Of a stretch of DNA of 64,000 bases, positions 47,678 to 59,615 are shown in pieces (the first letter of the stretch is position 1; each line of letters opens with the position of its first letter). The translations under genes and the position numbers were made by a program. This DNA is from Cunninghamia lanceolata (lineage: Eukaryota; Streptophyta; Pinopsida; Cupressales; Cupressaceae): assembly GCA_027924645.1 (NCBI GenBank), contig BSBN01000888.1:16003001-16067000 (forward strand). Direction: 5' to 3'. The notes under the pieces were generated by a model. It was given only the letters and a program-made list of their open reading frames with translations, searched no databases and was not told the DNA's origin.

Positions 47678-50541
47678 TGTTGGTGCCAGCTCAGAATTCA
47701 GGTTTCAAGCATTTTACATTCACAGGCACCTTCCAAAAATTTAGAAAAATTCTAACTCTTTCGGCCTCTGCAGTTGAAAAAATGCAAAAATCAGTTTAAT
47801 GCATGTATCTTTGTATATACAAAGGGGTTTGTATGTACAAGTACAGTTATACATTGGTAGGCTTGCAACGTTTCCATCGGCTTTTGAAAATGGTAAAAAA
47901 GTTGGTTATATGCATTTCACAATACATATCGGGCTTAAAAAAGGTACATATACATTTAGGAATCTTTCACAGATTCTAGGAATATTCCCTAAATGTATAT
48001 TGGGTTTGCTTGTATAGCAGGTTTGTATGTTTAGACCTACAATGGCTACATACATTGGAAACATGTAGGGGTGAATGTACGTTCAGACATACGAGGGTCA
48101 TATGCAAGTGAAATGTACATTAGGTGCCTGAAATGAGAAATATACAAGGGTGGCAGACATGCATTCGCTACAGTAGAAGGGTCATCGGTGTAACTTGGGT
48201 TATCGGCCAAGCTATGGGATGTTTGGCTGCTTGTGGTGGTTTGTCTGATGGCAGTTTGTTATCAATGAGAAGGTATGCATTGGCAACCAAGCAAAATGTT
48301 CTCATGATGGCCGATGCACATACAAAGCAGATATGCATTGTCAATGTGCAAAGAAGAAAACAAAGGGTTGGGCTCACCAGTTGCATACAAGGGCGATTGT
48401 ATGTTGGCACATGCAATCAAATATGCAAGGCCCCGGACCCGAGAAATTATACATTCTGGTTGATACAAGTTTGAGATCCGCATTGTATATTTTGTTTTGT
48501 ATATCCACATTGTATGTTTGCAATATACAAAACAATGGTACGAAGAAAGGAATATACAATCCAGACATGAGGGTGAGTATGTTTTGGTAGATTTTAGGTT
48601 GGAGTCCGTAGGTTGCATGTTATGCATTGGATATGTGATATACAACGAAATGATACAATGAGAAAGATACAATGCGGATTCCAAAGGATGTTCCAATCTA
48701 GCAGATAAAGTGTTGAAGTTTGTAGCTTGTATGTGTGTGTGCATTGTATATCGTAGATATACAAAGGAGGTGAAAATACAATGCCCGGGCTTGATTCAAA
48801 TTTCAATTTGTTCTATAATGGCTTGAAGTCCACATTGTACATTACATTTGTAAAATGCAATATACAAAGAATATGTGCATGGGGGATATACAAGCTGGAC
48901 CCAATGGTGAGTTTGAATGTGTTTTATAATATTTGGGGTCCACCTTGTATATGAAGCATTGTATTCCGCATATGCAAAAGGAAAAGATACATTGGCTCAT
49001 AGGCATAACGTTGCTTATCGGGGAATACTCCCAGGATCATTCTGATGGATGATGGATATGCAATTTACTAGCAACGAAGAACCAGTTAGAGGCTGCCACA
49101 TGTCCAAGCACTATTGTATGTATATGCTTTTGCATATACAAGGATTTAAAAGGCAATTCAGGTAGAAAGGGTAAATGTATGCTGCAATGGAAAAGTCAGT
49201 GATAGAAGCATGAGGTAGCTACATGGCACATTTTCATTGGTTGATGACTAGTCAACATAATTTAGAGCCACGGATCTCAGTGATAGGATGCAAATCAATG
49301 GCCATGTTTTAAAGTTCCAGCGAAAGGTTTTTTCTTTGCATCCACTATCATGTTTCGAGCATGAAAATTTCAAAGGTACGTAGCTGCTACCTTTCAGATG
49401 GCTGTCAGCTGGTATGCCATTAATGGCAAGGTCACAATGGTATGGGTCAATGGAGTTGAAAGGCCAAGCACTAATTTTATTGGAAAATCTGCGAGTGGCG
49501 GCGGCGTATCTCCCGATCCCACCTACTGCATTAAGTATTTTGAGCACCATTTCTCACGATGCAGTGTATCTGGTAATTTTTTGATTTTGCCTTGTACTTG
49601 ATTGCTGGGTACACAGTCTTGTTATAAAATGCAAACTATGTTACTCATTTCTGGTTGTTGGAGACTTGGGCATTTTTGTGTAAATAACGAAAAACAGAGC
49701 ATTTCCTGGCTGTTGTATCTCTCTGGAGTTTATGAGTTGCACATGAATGCACATTTCAGACATTTTTAGATTCAGTGTTGATTTATATGAAAAATGCTTA
49801 TTGCTTGTGTCTAGTTATTTCTCTCCATTTGTTGCATGCATTTCTTCTTCTAAATTTGGTTGCTAAGGGTTCCTCAAATTCTAGAATACAGATTTATGTA
49901 TTTCATGCTTGATCTTTAGACTTCCATTCAAGGAGTGGATTAAATTGTTTTAGGTTGAGTATGGAGGAGATTGTATGTCAACAGGGATATTTGTAAGTAG
50001 AGGTAGTTAAATACCCATTCTTGGGTGATGTTTGTAAGTGAAGCATCAATCTAACCCCTTAAAACTTGAATCTAAAATGCAATCCATTCTTGTGTATACG
50101 TCTAGTTGACTCCTTGCCCTGAGATAGGCACCAGTTTATCCTTGAGAAGTAGTTATGATCCAAAAACCTATCTTGCATCCAAAATATCAATACTAATCCA
50201 TTCAAATTTCCAACCCGTTAGTTGTAGGAGTAGGATTAGGAACCCCCGCATACTCTCATACCTAACCAGTCAGATATGTCCAAGAATGTTGCCACCTTGT
50301 GATTTATCACTCAAATCTTGGTCCTAAAATGAGAGTACTATGTCTGTTATTGTAAAGCAAAATCTTTATGTCATTAGATGAGTCAAAGTTACATCTTTAG
50401 CAAATAGGGACACCCCTTTGGTGCAGCAGAACTAGAAGTGAAGGGGAGGAGCTCACGGAACCTCCTGTTAGTGTTGGCCAGATCTACCTGTGCATTGGAC
50501 TTGGCAAGCCTTCTGTGATCCAGAGAGAAAGAAACCCAACA
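47678..50541 (+). repeat. 3' LTR of element L
   Basis: Counterpart of 42737-45598 in direct orientation with scattered, mostly single-base differences. The GTATATGC-TTTT-GCATATAC hairpin is kept at 49120-49139. Confidence 0.92.
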
Positions 50542-51800
50542 GGGAGCAAAGACAAGAAATAGTTTGACTACTTCAATCCTTGCCACTGGAGCAAAAGTCT
50601 CTTCAAAGTCAACTCCTTCTACTTGAGAATATCCTTTACAGACCAATCTGGCATTATTTCTTATTACTTCACCATATTCATTTAGTTTCTTCCAGAATAC
50701 CCACTTAGTCCCAATCACATTTTTGTCCTTATGTCTAGGAACAAGATCCCAAGTGTGATTCTTTTCAATCTGCATCAATTCCTCCTTCATTAATTTAACC
50801 CAACTTTCATCATTGCATGCTTCACTTACTATTTTTGGTTCAACTTTTGAAATCAGACAATACTTCATTGAGTCTTGAGAAATATTTCTTCTTGTTTGAA
50901 CACCTTTGCTTCTATCTCCTATGATATGATCTTCAGAATGATTCAGTCTTACATACCTAGGAGTTTTGGGAATCACTTGCACTTCTAATTCTTGGACAGG
51001 TTCATTCAAGTTTGTCTCTTCTTCTTGAGATTCTAGATTCTCTAGATCAATCTAAGCTTGTACTTATTCTTCTTGGTTTGAGATATCATTTTGATCATCA
51101 GCTTCATACTCATAGTACCTTGAGGGATTTTCCATGCCTTCATCAACTTTCACATTTGTGCTTTCCACAATCTTTCGTAATCTCTTGTTATAACACCAAG
51201 AAGCTTTTCTTTGAGTAGAATAACCCAAGAATATTCCTTCATCACTTCTAGCATCAAACTTGCCAAGGTCTTCATCTCTTTTGATATAGAATTTGCTACC
51301 AAAGACTCTAAAATACTTCACAGTAGGAGTGATGCCAAACCAAAGTTCATAAGGAGTCTTATCAGTCTTGCCTCTGATTTGTACCTGGTTAAGAGTATAA
51401 ACATTAGTGCTCATAGCTTCTCTCCAATAGATCTAAGGAACATTTGCTTCCATCATCATGGTCCTAGAAGCTTCTTGGATGGTCCAGTTCTTTCTTTCCA
51501 CTACTCCATTCTGCTATGGAGTCCTTGCAGCAGATAATTATCTCTTTATCCCATGTTTCTCATAGAATTCTATGAACTCTCTGAATGTGAATTCACCATC
51601 TCTATCATACCTAAGGCATTTTATGTTTAACCCATTTTCATTTTCTACCATAGCCTTGAATATTTTGAACTTCTTAAGAGCTTCAGATTTCTCTCTTAGG
51701 AAAGTCACCCACATTATCTGGGAGTGGTCATCAATTAGTAACATGAAATATCTATCACCTTGCAAACTCCTGATTCTTTGTGGTCCACATAGTAGCATAT
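50542..51800 (-). pseudogene. Element C pol: integrase core and N-terminal reverse transcriptase
   Basis: Read from 51800: RSLQGDRYFMLLIDDHS and LRYDRDGEF (first two catalytic Asp of the integrase), VVERKN (the Glu, near 51490) and the C-terminal DKTPYELWFG, VFGSKFYIKRD and GIFLGYSTQRKASW. A linker leads to the reverse transcriptase: [40 protein letters not shown] and [20 protein letters not shown], then [13 protein letters not shown] at the break with element L. Stops occur near 51435 and 51540. In active copia elements the same polyprotein continues with RNase H. Confidence 0.92.
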
Positions 51801-52663
51801 AGTTATGTATTTTGGAGATGCATATATAAGTGTAAATATAAATATAAATATACATATACATATTCATTTACATATACATATACATATACAGATACATATG
51901 CCTATGCCCATATAGATGTATAAGTATATATAGGTTTATGTATATGTATACATAGTCTCATTCCTCAACCTTTGCTTATTCACAGGCTTTTCTCTTGCAT
52001 ATGCATATGATTTCTCAACATGTTGCACTTGTGGATCCATATGCTTATGTGTGTATTATCTACCTTTTTATTGTCTTGTTTTTGCTTTGAGCCTTTTTTC
52101 TACTCTTGTTTTTGGTCAATGTATATATTACATATACATCAGCCTTTTATTTGGACTTATACCTTTTCATGTTTAAGGGCCTGTGTGGTTGTGTTATTTA
52201 TTGTGTTTTGTTTTGGTTTCCCTAAGGGTGTTTTGGTGGTATTTATATTTTTATGTACATGCATAGGCAATTTCATCTTCTTATGTATTCTTATTCCTTT
52301 CCTTCTTCTGGATTCATATACTTATTCTTGGTTGGTTACTCTTTCATTGCTTTGATTTTTCTTGGTTTGTTTCTATTTTTAGCCTTTTGCCTTGCATGGG
52401 TTGCTTGCTTTTTCTTCGGTTAATGTATACATGGGATATACATTAACTTTTTTTGGACTTAAAATTTATTGCAATTTTTCTTTTATTTTTATGAGTCAAT
52501 GTGTTGGGATCTTATAGGTTTTTTGGTCAGTGGCTTTCGTATGTGTGGGTTGTTTGTTTGGTTGGTCCTTTTCTCTCATTTTAGTCCCCCCCCCTTTTTT
52601 GTTACCTTGGCCTTTTGTCTCTGTGGTTTTTAGTGTTTACTGTCATGGTTTATTAGCTCTCTT

Positions 52664-52727
<64 letters not shown>

Positions 52728-53290
52728 GTATAGGTATAGGTGTTTGGCCTTTTTGGTGTTAGTTAAGTTGGCTCTTGTTGATTTTATTAGCTTTGTAGTG
52801 AGGTTTATTGCACTCTTTAATTTTTATAGCATTCATGTTCTTGGTTTTTGAATTCCATTGTTTTATACTTCTTAACTAGGCTTTCTAAGTTCTCTTGCGA
52901 CATTTAATTTGACATTTCTTTTATTCTCTTTTTCTTTCTTTATTTGCCTTTTATGTATGGGTGTACTCTTTTGGTTATTTGCTTCTAAGTTTGTACATAG
53001 TTAGATTTGTATTTATTTTAGTTCCCCTTCTTCCTCTTTTTTCCTTCCTATGTTTTGTGGTTTCTGCCCCCCCCACCTTTTTCATTTTTATTTTTAAGCT
53101 TTTTCTTTTATTGATCCTTGGTGTTCGTGCAACCACCAATCCACTTCTTTTTAGTCTTTCCTAGTTTGCAATTCTTCATTTATTCCTATAGCTCTCCTCA
53201 TCCTAATGATGAATCACAGAGTGTGATTTGAAACATTGATAACAAAAATCTTACACAGTTGAATCCAGAACCTACATTGCAAAATATTAT
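51801..53290. mobile_element. Unclassified 1.5 kb insertion in the copia integrase
   Basis: Copia integrase homology stops on both sides of this block. Next to each junction a related GGTCCA/GGACCA-type sequence occurs, consistent with a target duplication of roughly 9-11 bp that has diverged. The block is T-rich on the plus strand, with a TATACA-type simple region at about 51830-51950 and a GT run. I find no TIR, LTR or coding motif. The frames 52020-52355 and 52530-52851 are low-complexity artefacts. Confidence 0.6.
52666..52725. repeat. (GT)30 microsatellite
   Basis: Sixty bases of uninterrupted GT repeat, followed by TAGGTATAGGTATAGG. This purity suggests recent expansion, whereas the surrounding elements are old. 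Confidence 0.97.
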
Positions 53291-54990
53291 GGACTATGGA
53301 AATCTAATGTGTTTAAGTCTAATAATCTGATAGAGGATTGTTCCTTTCTTTTAAATGTGACTCTGCTCTACTTACCCAACTAACATTCTTTGCACAAACT
53401 GTTAGTAGGTTTCCCTAGTCTTGGAAGATCTCTTATAGCCTCAGTGTTTCTTATCTTGATGATATTATCAAAATTTATATGACACATTCTCCTATGCCAC
53501 AACCAACTCTGATCAATTTGAACAAATAAATAACTTTTGTGAGCACCAACCAAGTGGAAGATGTTGCCTTTTGTTTGAGTACTGGATGCAATTTCTGTTC
53601 CAGAACTTTCAAAGATCTTACATTTTCCATTTTTAAATCAGAGATAATAGCCTTTGTCTACCAACTGCCCAACACTAAGAAGATTATGCTTCATACCTTC
53701 AACATATAGTACATCACTAGTTTTGTTCTTTCCATCAAAAGAAATAGTTCCTCTGCCCCTGATTCTACCAGCAAAATTATCACCAAAATTTACAACTCCT
53801 CCTTTATATCTTTCCAAATCTATGAACTTATTTTTATCACCAGTCATATGATGGGAGCATCCACTGTCAATGACCCATTCATCCTTTTCTTCAACTTGAG
53901 CAACCAGAGCTCTTTCTATCAGTTTATGATTGACAGATTCAATAGGCATTGGATCTTGTTCCTTGAGGGCAATAAACACCCAGTCACTTCTAGATTTATT
54001 TCTTGTATCTGATTCATCATCTGTTACTCCTTCATCATCATCATCATCTTCATGAACATAGTAACATTTATTTTGAAATCTTGATCTATTTGGATTTGTC
54101 CTTGAAAATCTTTTTGGACACCTTGAGGCAAAATGTCTAATCTTATTGCAGTTGAAACATTTGAAGGGCAATTTTCCTTCATACCTACCAGATCCTCTTG
54201 GCAGTCTTTTTGTAATAAGGGCTCCAAGTTGAGTGGCTTCTACCTCATCTTCTTCCAGATCTTTTCTTTCCTTTTCATACCATAATAATTTCTTTGAGGA
54301 ATTTTCTCCTAGATCATACCTTTGTTTGCCTTTTACAGAGGCACTAGCCTTAAATGCAGATTCAATCTTGGGAGGTGCATCTCCAAACTCAGCCAATTCA
54401 AATGCAACTAATTTCCCAACCAATTGATCCCTTGTGATATTTGATAAAGATTTAAATTCCTTAATAGCAGCAACCTTGTGCTTGTAAGCAGGAGGTAAGG
54501 ATCTGAGAACTTTGGTGACAATCTCATCTTCATCCAATGTTCCACCAACATATCTAATGCCACAAACAAGCTCATTTACTTTTGGCATAAATGTAGTGAT
54601 ATTCTCATCTTCATTCATCTTCAGGTTTCCAAATTTTCCTTTCATACTTTGTAGCTTGGCACATTTAACATATTTGTCTCCTTCATGCAGAAGTGCCAGC
54701 TTTCACCAAATTTCATATGCAGTTTTTAAATCCATAACATTTGTCATCTCTAAATTAGATAGGGCACTTAGTAAGGCTTCTTTAGCTCGAAGATTATCTT
54801 TAGCATCTCTGATTTCATCTATAGTTGTTAGACCATTCTTTGGAGGAATATACTTCTTTATAGTCATGTTCCAATATTGACATCCCATACATTGCAAGTG
54901 ACATTCCATGCAAGTTTTCCAAAGAGTGTAGTTTGTTCCATCAAACCTCAGACTATCCTTTTTGTAGGAAGACATCCTGGATCTCCTCAA
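53291..54990 (-). pseudogene. Element C gag, protease and integrase N-terminus
   Basis: From 54990: SLRFDGTNYTLWKTCMECHL and the gag domain typical of copia (UBN2 type), with one TGA at 54700-54702 inside an otherwise open frame to 53638. A CCHC knuckle (CFNCNKIRHFASRC, near 54150) is complete, with CX2CX4HX4C spacing. The protease signature DSGCSHHMTGD follows (near 53865), with NLLSVGQLVDKGYYL at the end of the run. After a stop at 53638 the GAG-pre-integrase region continues: LWHRRMCHINFDNI and SLCKEC, giving the integrase zinc-binding residues. Homology ends near 53291. Confidence 0.93.
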
Positions 54991-55017
54991 GTAGTTAAGC
55001 TCTTTTAGAGGAACTTA

Positions 55018-55031
55018 ACTCTGATACGAAT
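55018..55031 (-). other. Primer-binding site of element C
   Basis: The minus strand reads TCGTATCAGAG just inside the 5' LTR, an initiator-Met primer site with one or two changes. Confidence 0.7.
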
Positions 55032-56421
55032 TGTTGCTTTTAGGATAGACAACTAAGAGGGAGGGGGGTGAATTAGTTGTCACCAAAACTTTCTTTTCTT
55101 TAAACACTTAAATCCTTCTTATATTTCTATAGCATAATAATGATTCAATCATGAGAAAACAATGCAATAACTCAAGAGCAAAAACATATTAATACGTATG
55201 ACACCAAGATTTTAATGTGGAAAACCCGATTAAGGGAAAAACCATGAGGTGACTAACCTAAGAATGTATTCTCTGTTAAAAGAATAAGAAGAACAAATGG
55301 CACTTGCCAATTAGGGCTCATTGCTCAAGCACACTGCTCACAAGAGGCCCACTGCCTACATGAGACACACTGTCTATAAAATAATATTAATATTACATAC
55401 TTGAACTATAGATTATTATCTTCACCATGCTTGAAATAGTTCCATTTAGGCTCAACACTTATGCTCTTCTTTTCACTCTTCTCCCCTCTACCACTTTCTC
55501 ATCTCCCTCTCAGATGCTTTGAAATGACTTCACAAATCTAATTTGTACAAGACATCAACTTTGGGATAATCATCAAAGTCAACACAACATATTTTAATTT
55601 ATTACAGAGCAGTTACAGAAATAAAACTTGATTTATTACAAAGACTTCATGCGTATCATCACACTATCGGTCACACATATTTGGGACTTCAATCTTAATT
55701 GAGGAACATGCCATGCTTTACAAAACATCTTCATGATCATCCATAAGATGTGTAAAACATTTGGTCAGCCATGATTAGGAAGAACACTATCACTCAAGAG
55801 TAAATCTTCAATTACGAGCTCAATCTTTAATGTGGACCACCAACACAAACTGGACACAATATAGAGACCTCCAAAATCTTGCCTAAATCACCAAGAACAT
55901 CCACACCACTTCTGCTTACTGAAATCATTCGCATCTTCATCCAGAACCTCAAGAACACAGTCTATCATTACTGTCACATTAGAATAAATACTTGCAGACC
56001 TCTAGACCACAAACCAATTGAGTTGTCAATTCACATTGGCCTCCAAAACATTCCACCAAATCTGCAGAACAAGATATTGCATTTTGGGATCTCACCAGAC
56101 CTATTTGAGTCACTCTATCACCTTTGAACAACTATGAAAACTAGTTTTACTCGTATGGCCATAACTTCTCCAAATCTTCATGCGGACCTCTCAAATCTTG
56201 ACTGAAGAAGCTTCAGATACATATCTACAAACCCTTTGATGCGAATACTCTGACCTTCAACTATCTGGGATCTTTGCATCATAGGACTTCACTGTTCTTT
56301 AATTTTGATGGGGCTAATTTTCTCAATATCCTTAGCACATAACTCATCCAATTCTTGACATCAATGGAATAGGAGTATCTTGACATCAATGACAACACCA
56401 GTTAGGGCCATACTTCCAACA
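55032..56421 (-). repeat. 5' LTR of element C
   Basis: 1390 bp beginning (plus) TGTTGCTTTTAGGATAGACA and ending TTCCAACA. It is the partner of 39819-41155 and somewhat longer; the other copy lacks a few short blocks, for example near 55560. Confidence 0.92.
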
Positions 56422-58570
56422 ATTCTATCATAATACATGATGTTGCCATGCTAACATGCTGTCATAAGAATGAAGTAACAGTCTAGAAGATCATAAGCAT
56501 TGAATGAATATGGTGCAGCCTTTGAAGTCACATCAATGGATATGCCATCAAACATAACAGCCAACAACTAGGAAACATGGTGCACAGTATAGAGATATAT
56601 AGATAAATTTGCATTCAAATGATTCATAATCATTAATAGGGGAAAAACTAGGCAATAAGAAAGCACGACTTCAGCACAACATGGAGTCATTTCAGCCATA
56701 TATAAGGTACACTGCCCAGCAAGAGATAGGTACAATCATTCAAAAGGATCACTACAATTGTGAGAAGAAGATACTTCAATAAAAAATGAGCCACAATTAG
56801 CATTCAGATGAGGCATACCATACAATATCTGATGACAACTTCAAAATTCAAGTGTAGCTCTAAAAGCAGGGTGCATAGTCTATAAGAAAGGTGCATCAAT
56901 TGTGGAGGAAAGCCATCATGTAGAACCCAAGTATCAGCCATTCTAATGAATGGAATTACCTCTTGTATCTGTATTGAGATGTAACCATCTAGAATATGAG
57001 GCACAACCTCTGACAAAGCTTAGCCACTTCAAGAGCATCAGGCAATGTCTCAAACTCAAGTGCATATTATTCACAAGAATAGAACTCTTAATGTAAGTAG
57101 AGTGGTGTTCTCTTATGGAACATACATTAATCTCAATCTTTTGGTGCGAGCTATAGATGGTATTACCATAGCAAAAGAATAATGAAGCTCAACTCATACA
57201 AATGGTGCCATCATTTGAAGATCTACCACAAAAACTCCAAGTAGATCTTCATAGGAGATAGGGTTTCAGAATGCAACAACGATGCACAGTGACCATCGGA
57301 TGCAAGAAAGAATCAATGACCTAGGCACATATACAAAGACATCCTTGGCAGTTGCCACTTGGTGGCATTGCGGGTTTTTGAGGGGCAAGAAAGGAAATTT
57401 CTCTCCCAAACAACTGCCAAGGAGACACGTGGAGGATGCAGGAGGCCAGAAATGAGCTTCATTTTATTTTATTAAAACTTAATGTGTCACATTAGTGTCT
57501 TTTATTAAATGTGGAATTTAATTTGAAATATGGTGGGCCCTCTTTAATAAGCTAAGTTTAATATTAATGAGTATTTCTAAACTCACACGGGAGTTTAAAT
57601 TTAGTTTTAAATATTTTAGTGAGAATCAAACTTGGTGGCTCCCTCGTGCCATATAGAAGCCATGCTTTATTATTTTTATTTGACTTTTATATCATTCATA
57701 TAAGGAGATGAAACAAACCCTAAAATATTGAAGGCATTTTTATTTTTGATGGGAAGTTTCATGGCAGCCATAAGAAGAATGGGAGGTAGTAAGTTTTTCA
57801 CACCATAGGTCAAGCATTTGCAGCAATATATTTTCCATCCATGGAAGCTACAACAGGACAGCCGGTTCACTGGGACATACAGCTATTCAAGTTGAAATCA
57901 ATGCCAAATTTTGGGGTAGATTTTATGGACAGATGTAGATATTTTTTTGAGCAGTTGCAAGAGATTCACAAAGGATTTTGGCTTTAAATACATAGATCCA
58001 GGTCAGTTACATACAGTTTGAGAGTTCCATATAGTTCCATAGAGTTTTACTAGAGGAGTTGTACAGTTCTTCATAGATTAGAGATTAGAGCAGTAGTAGA
58101 GATATTTTTTGCCTCTATCTTTTTTTCATAAAGAATGTAACATTTTATTTTGTGCAGATATTTTGCCTCTATAAATTTGTTATCATTCAAATAATGAGAA
58201 ATATTACTTTGTGTATATTGAATCAATCTCTAGTTCTTGCTTCTTATTTTCTATTTCTTGGCCTCTGTCAAATTTGCTCATAAACTGGGTTATTAACCAT
58301 GCATCTCTGCTCTTTGATTTCTAGTTAAACCATATAGGGTTTGACACTGTGCTTTATGGGTAGTTTTCTGAATCTAGCGCATCGCTATAGGGTTAGATTT
58401 TATTTCATTAGATCTGTAATCTTATTTCTTCTTCCCCTTTCCCAGAAGCCCCTTTGAAAATGGAAGAGCTAGCTTCCCTAAAATCTAGAGGTTGTTTCTA
58501 GGGTCAATCCCACATCTCTGAAACTGCCCATGTTGTTGTTGGATTAGGACCACAAATTTATACATCATTA
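56422..58570 (+). repeat. 3' LTR of element O, second part
   Basis: Continues the LTR from 39818 and matches 33869-36005 to the end. The target duplication GTACA follows at 58571-58575. Confidence 0.92.
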
Positions 58571-58575
58571 GTACA

Positions 58576-59615
58576 CACTAGAAATCACCTAGGAAAGAGC
58601 CCAGATGGTTCTAGTTTTGATAAAACCCAATGGAAAAATGTGATCAAATCCTATCTATGCTAAACAAAACAAAGGAAAGTTTGGAAACTCTATAACAAGA
58701 AGTTAGAGGAGTAGAAAACATTAAAGAACAAATTCTAAGAAAGAGGGATAAAACACCCAAGGAGATAGTTCACAAAGTGAACCAAAAGGAAGTAAACCAG
58801 CCTCTCAAGTCCCTAGTGAAATCAAAACTTGCCTCACTATCGAGTTAGCGAGGGATATGCAAAAGATTACTCCACCTAAGTTTGATGGAACTGTTAGTGG
58901 TGATGCAGCTGGGACTTGGCTACCAGAAATGGAGAAATATTTTGAGATTAGAAACTACCCCAAGATCACTAAGGTAGTTTGTGGAGATTACTAGCTAGCC
59001 AAATAAGGATCCACATGGTGGATGAATAAGAAAATTGAATTGGGACTGCATTCTCTAGGTCTAACTTGGAATCAATTTGTGGAACTCTTTAGGAAAATAT
59101 GGTTGCCACAATTATATTTTGATTAAAAATTAACTGATTTCCAAAACATGTGTTAGGGAGACATGACCATTACATAGAACTGGGAAATTCAAAAGGCTAT
59201 TAAAAATGCACCACAATATCAAAAGGATGAGAGATTCTGAATAAGTAAATTCATTGTGGTTTTGAATACTCAAATCGGAGGTGAGGTAGATATTCATGTA
59301 CCAACAACCATGGACCAAGTCTTTGAGAAGGCTATCAAACAAGAATGAAAATTGAAGTTTATCTTGGCTTATCAAAAAATATCCTGTAAGAAATACAGTT
59401 GTAATAATCTATCCACCTCTTTCAAGAAGAAAAATAAAAATAAGGATACAAAAAGGAGGAACTATGGAAAATATTCTAGGTATCGCAAAAGTGAAAAAAA
59501 GGAAGAATATGGAAGCAATACCTCTAAAAAGAATGGTGAAAATTTCATCCAATCTTTAGTAAAGAAAGGTCCCCTTGGAGGATGTTTCACTTGTGGTGGA
59601 GGGGTAACTGCAAGA
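58576..59615 (+). pseudogene. Element G gag
   Basis: Broken plus-strand frames carry gypsy gag wording: QKITPPKFDGTVSGDAAGTW and MEKYFEIRNYP (near 58860-58960), a degraded middle, VDIHVPTTMDQVFEKAI (near 59290) and a lysine-rich part followed by GGCFTCGG at 59577-59600, the first half of a CCHC knuckle. The knuckle is cut: the His and last Cys are missing where foreign sequence starts. At least six stops precede it. Confidence 0.75.

Larger units (their letters stand above)
42737..50541 (+). mobile_element. Element L: gag-only LTR retrotransposon with 2.9 kb LTRs
   Basis: LTRs 42737-45598 and 47678-50541 are almost equal in length (2862 and 2864 bp). The flanking duplications are GGCAG (42732-42736) and GGGAG (50542-50546), one base apart. 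Removing the element restores the reading frame of the copia reverse transcriptase at the junction. The 2.1 kb interior has a primer site and a gag-like gene with an acidic tail, and no pol. Orientation is plus, opposite to its host C. Confidence 0.92.
39819..56421 (-). mobile_element. Element C: Ty1/copia retrotransposon
   Basis: Minus-strand element with LTRs at 55032-56421 (5') and 39819-41155 (3'). The target duplication is AATCT (39814-39818) against ATTCT (56422-56426). The uninterrupted O LTR at 33868 reads AATCT once. Gene order gag, protease, integrase, reverse transcriptase, RNase H is diagnostic of copia. Element L splits the reverse transcriptase and a 1.5 kb unclassified block splits the integrase. 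Without them the element is about 7.3 kb. All genes carry stops. Confidence 0.93.
32633..58570 (+). mobile_element. Element O: gag-only LTR retrotransposon with 3.4 kb LTRs
   Basis: The 5' LTR is 32633-36005; the 3' LTR is 38582-39818 plus 56422-58570, split by the copia element C. A perfect 5 bp duplication, GTACA, flanks the element (32628-32632 and 58571-58575). The interior of about 2.6 kb has a gag gene (36186-37244) and a degraded downstream region, but no protease, reverse transcriptase or integrase, so it is a large non-autonomous derivative. Long LTRs and the primer-site type suggest descent from a gypsy lineage. Confidence 0.88.

Noticed and set aside
48262..48744. 160-codon minus-strand open frame in the LTR of element L
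   Set aside because: The matching region of the other LTR (43399-43802) is broken, and the frame is made by TGTATA/CATT repeats. No motif; treated as a by-product of the palindromic sequence.
52530..52851. Open frames over the GT microsatellite
   Set aside because: They encode Val-Cys repeats from the (GT)30 run and T-rich flanks; low complexity, not a gene.
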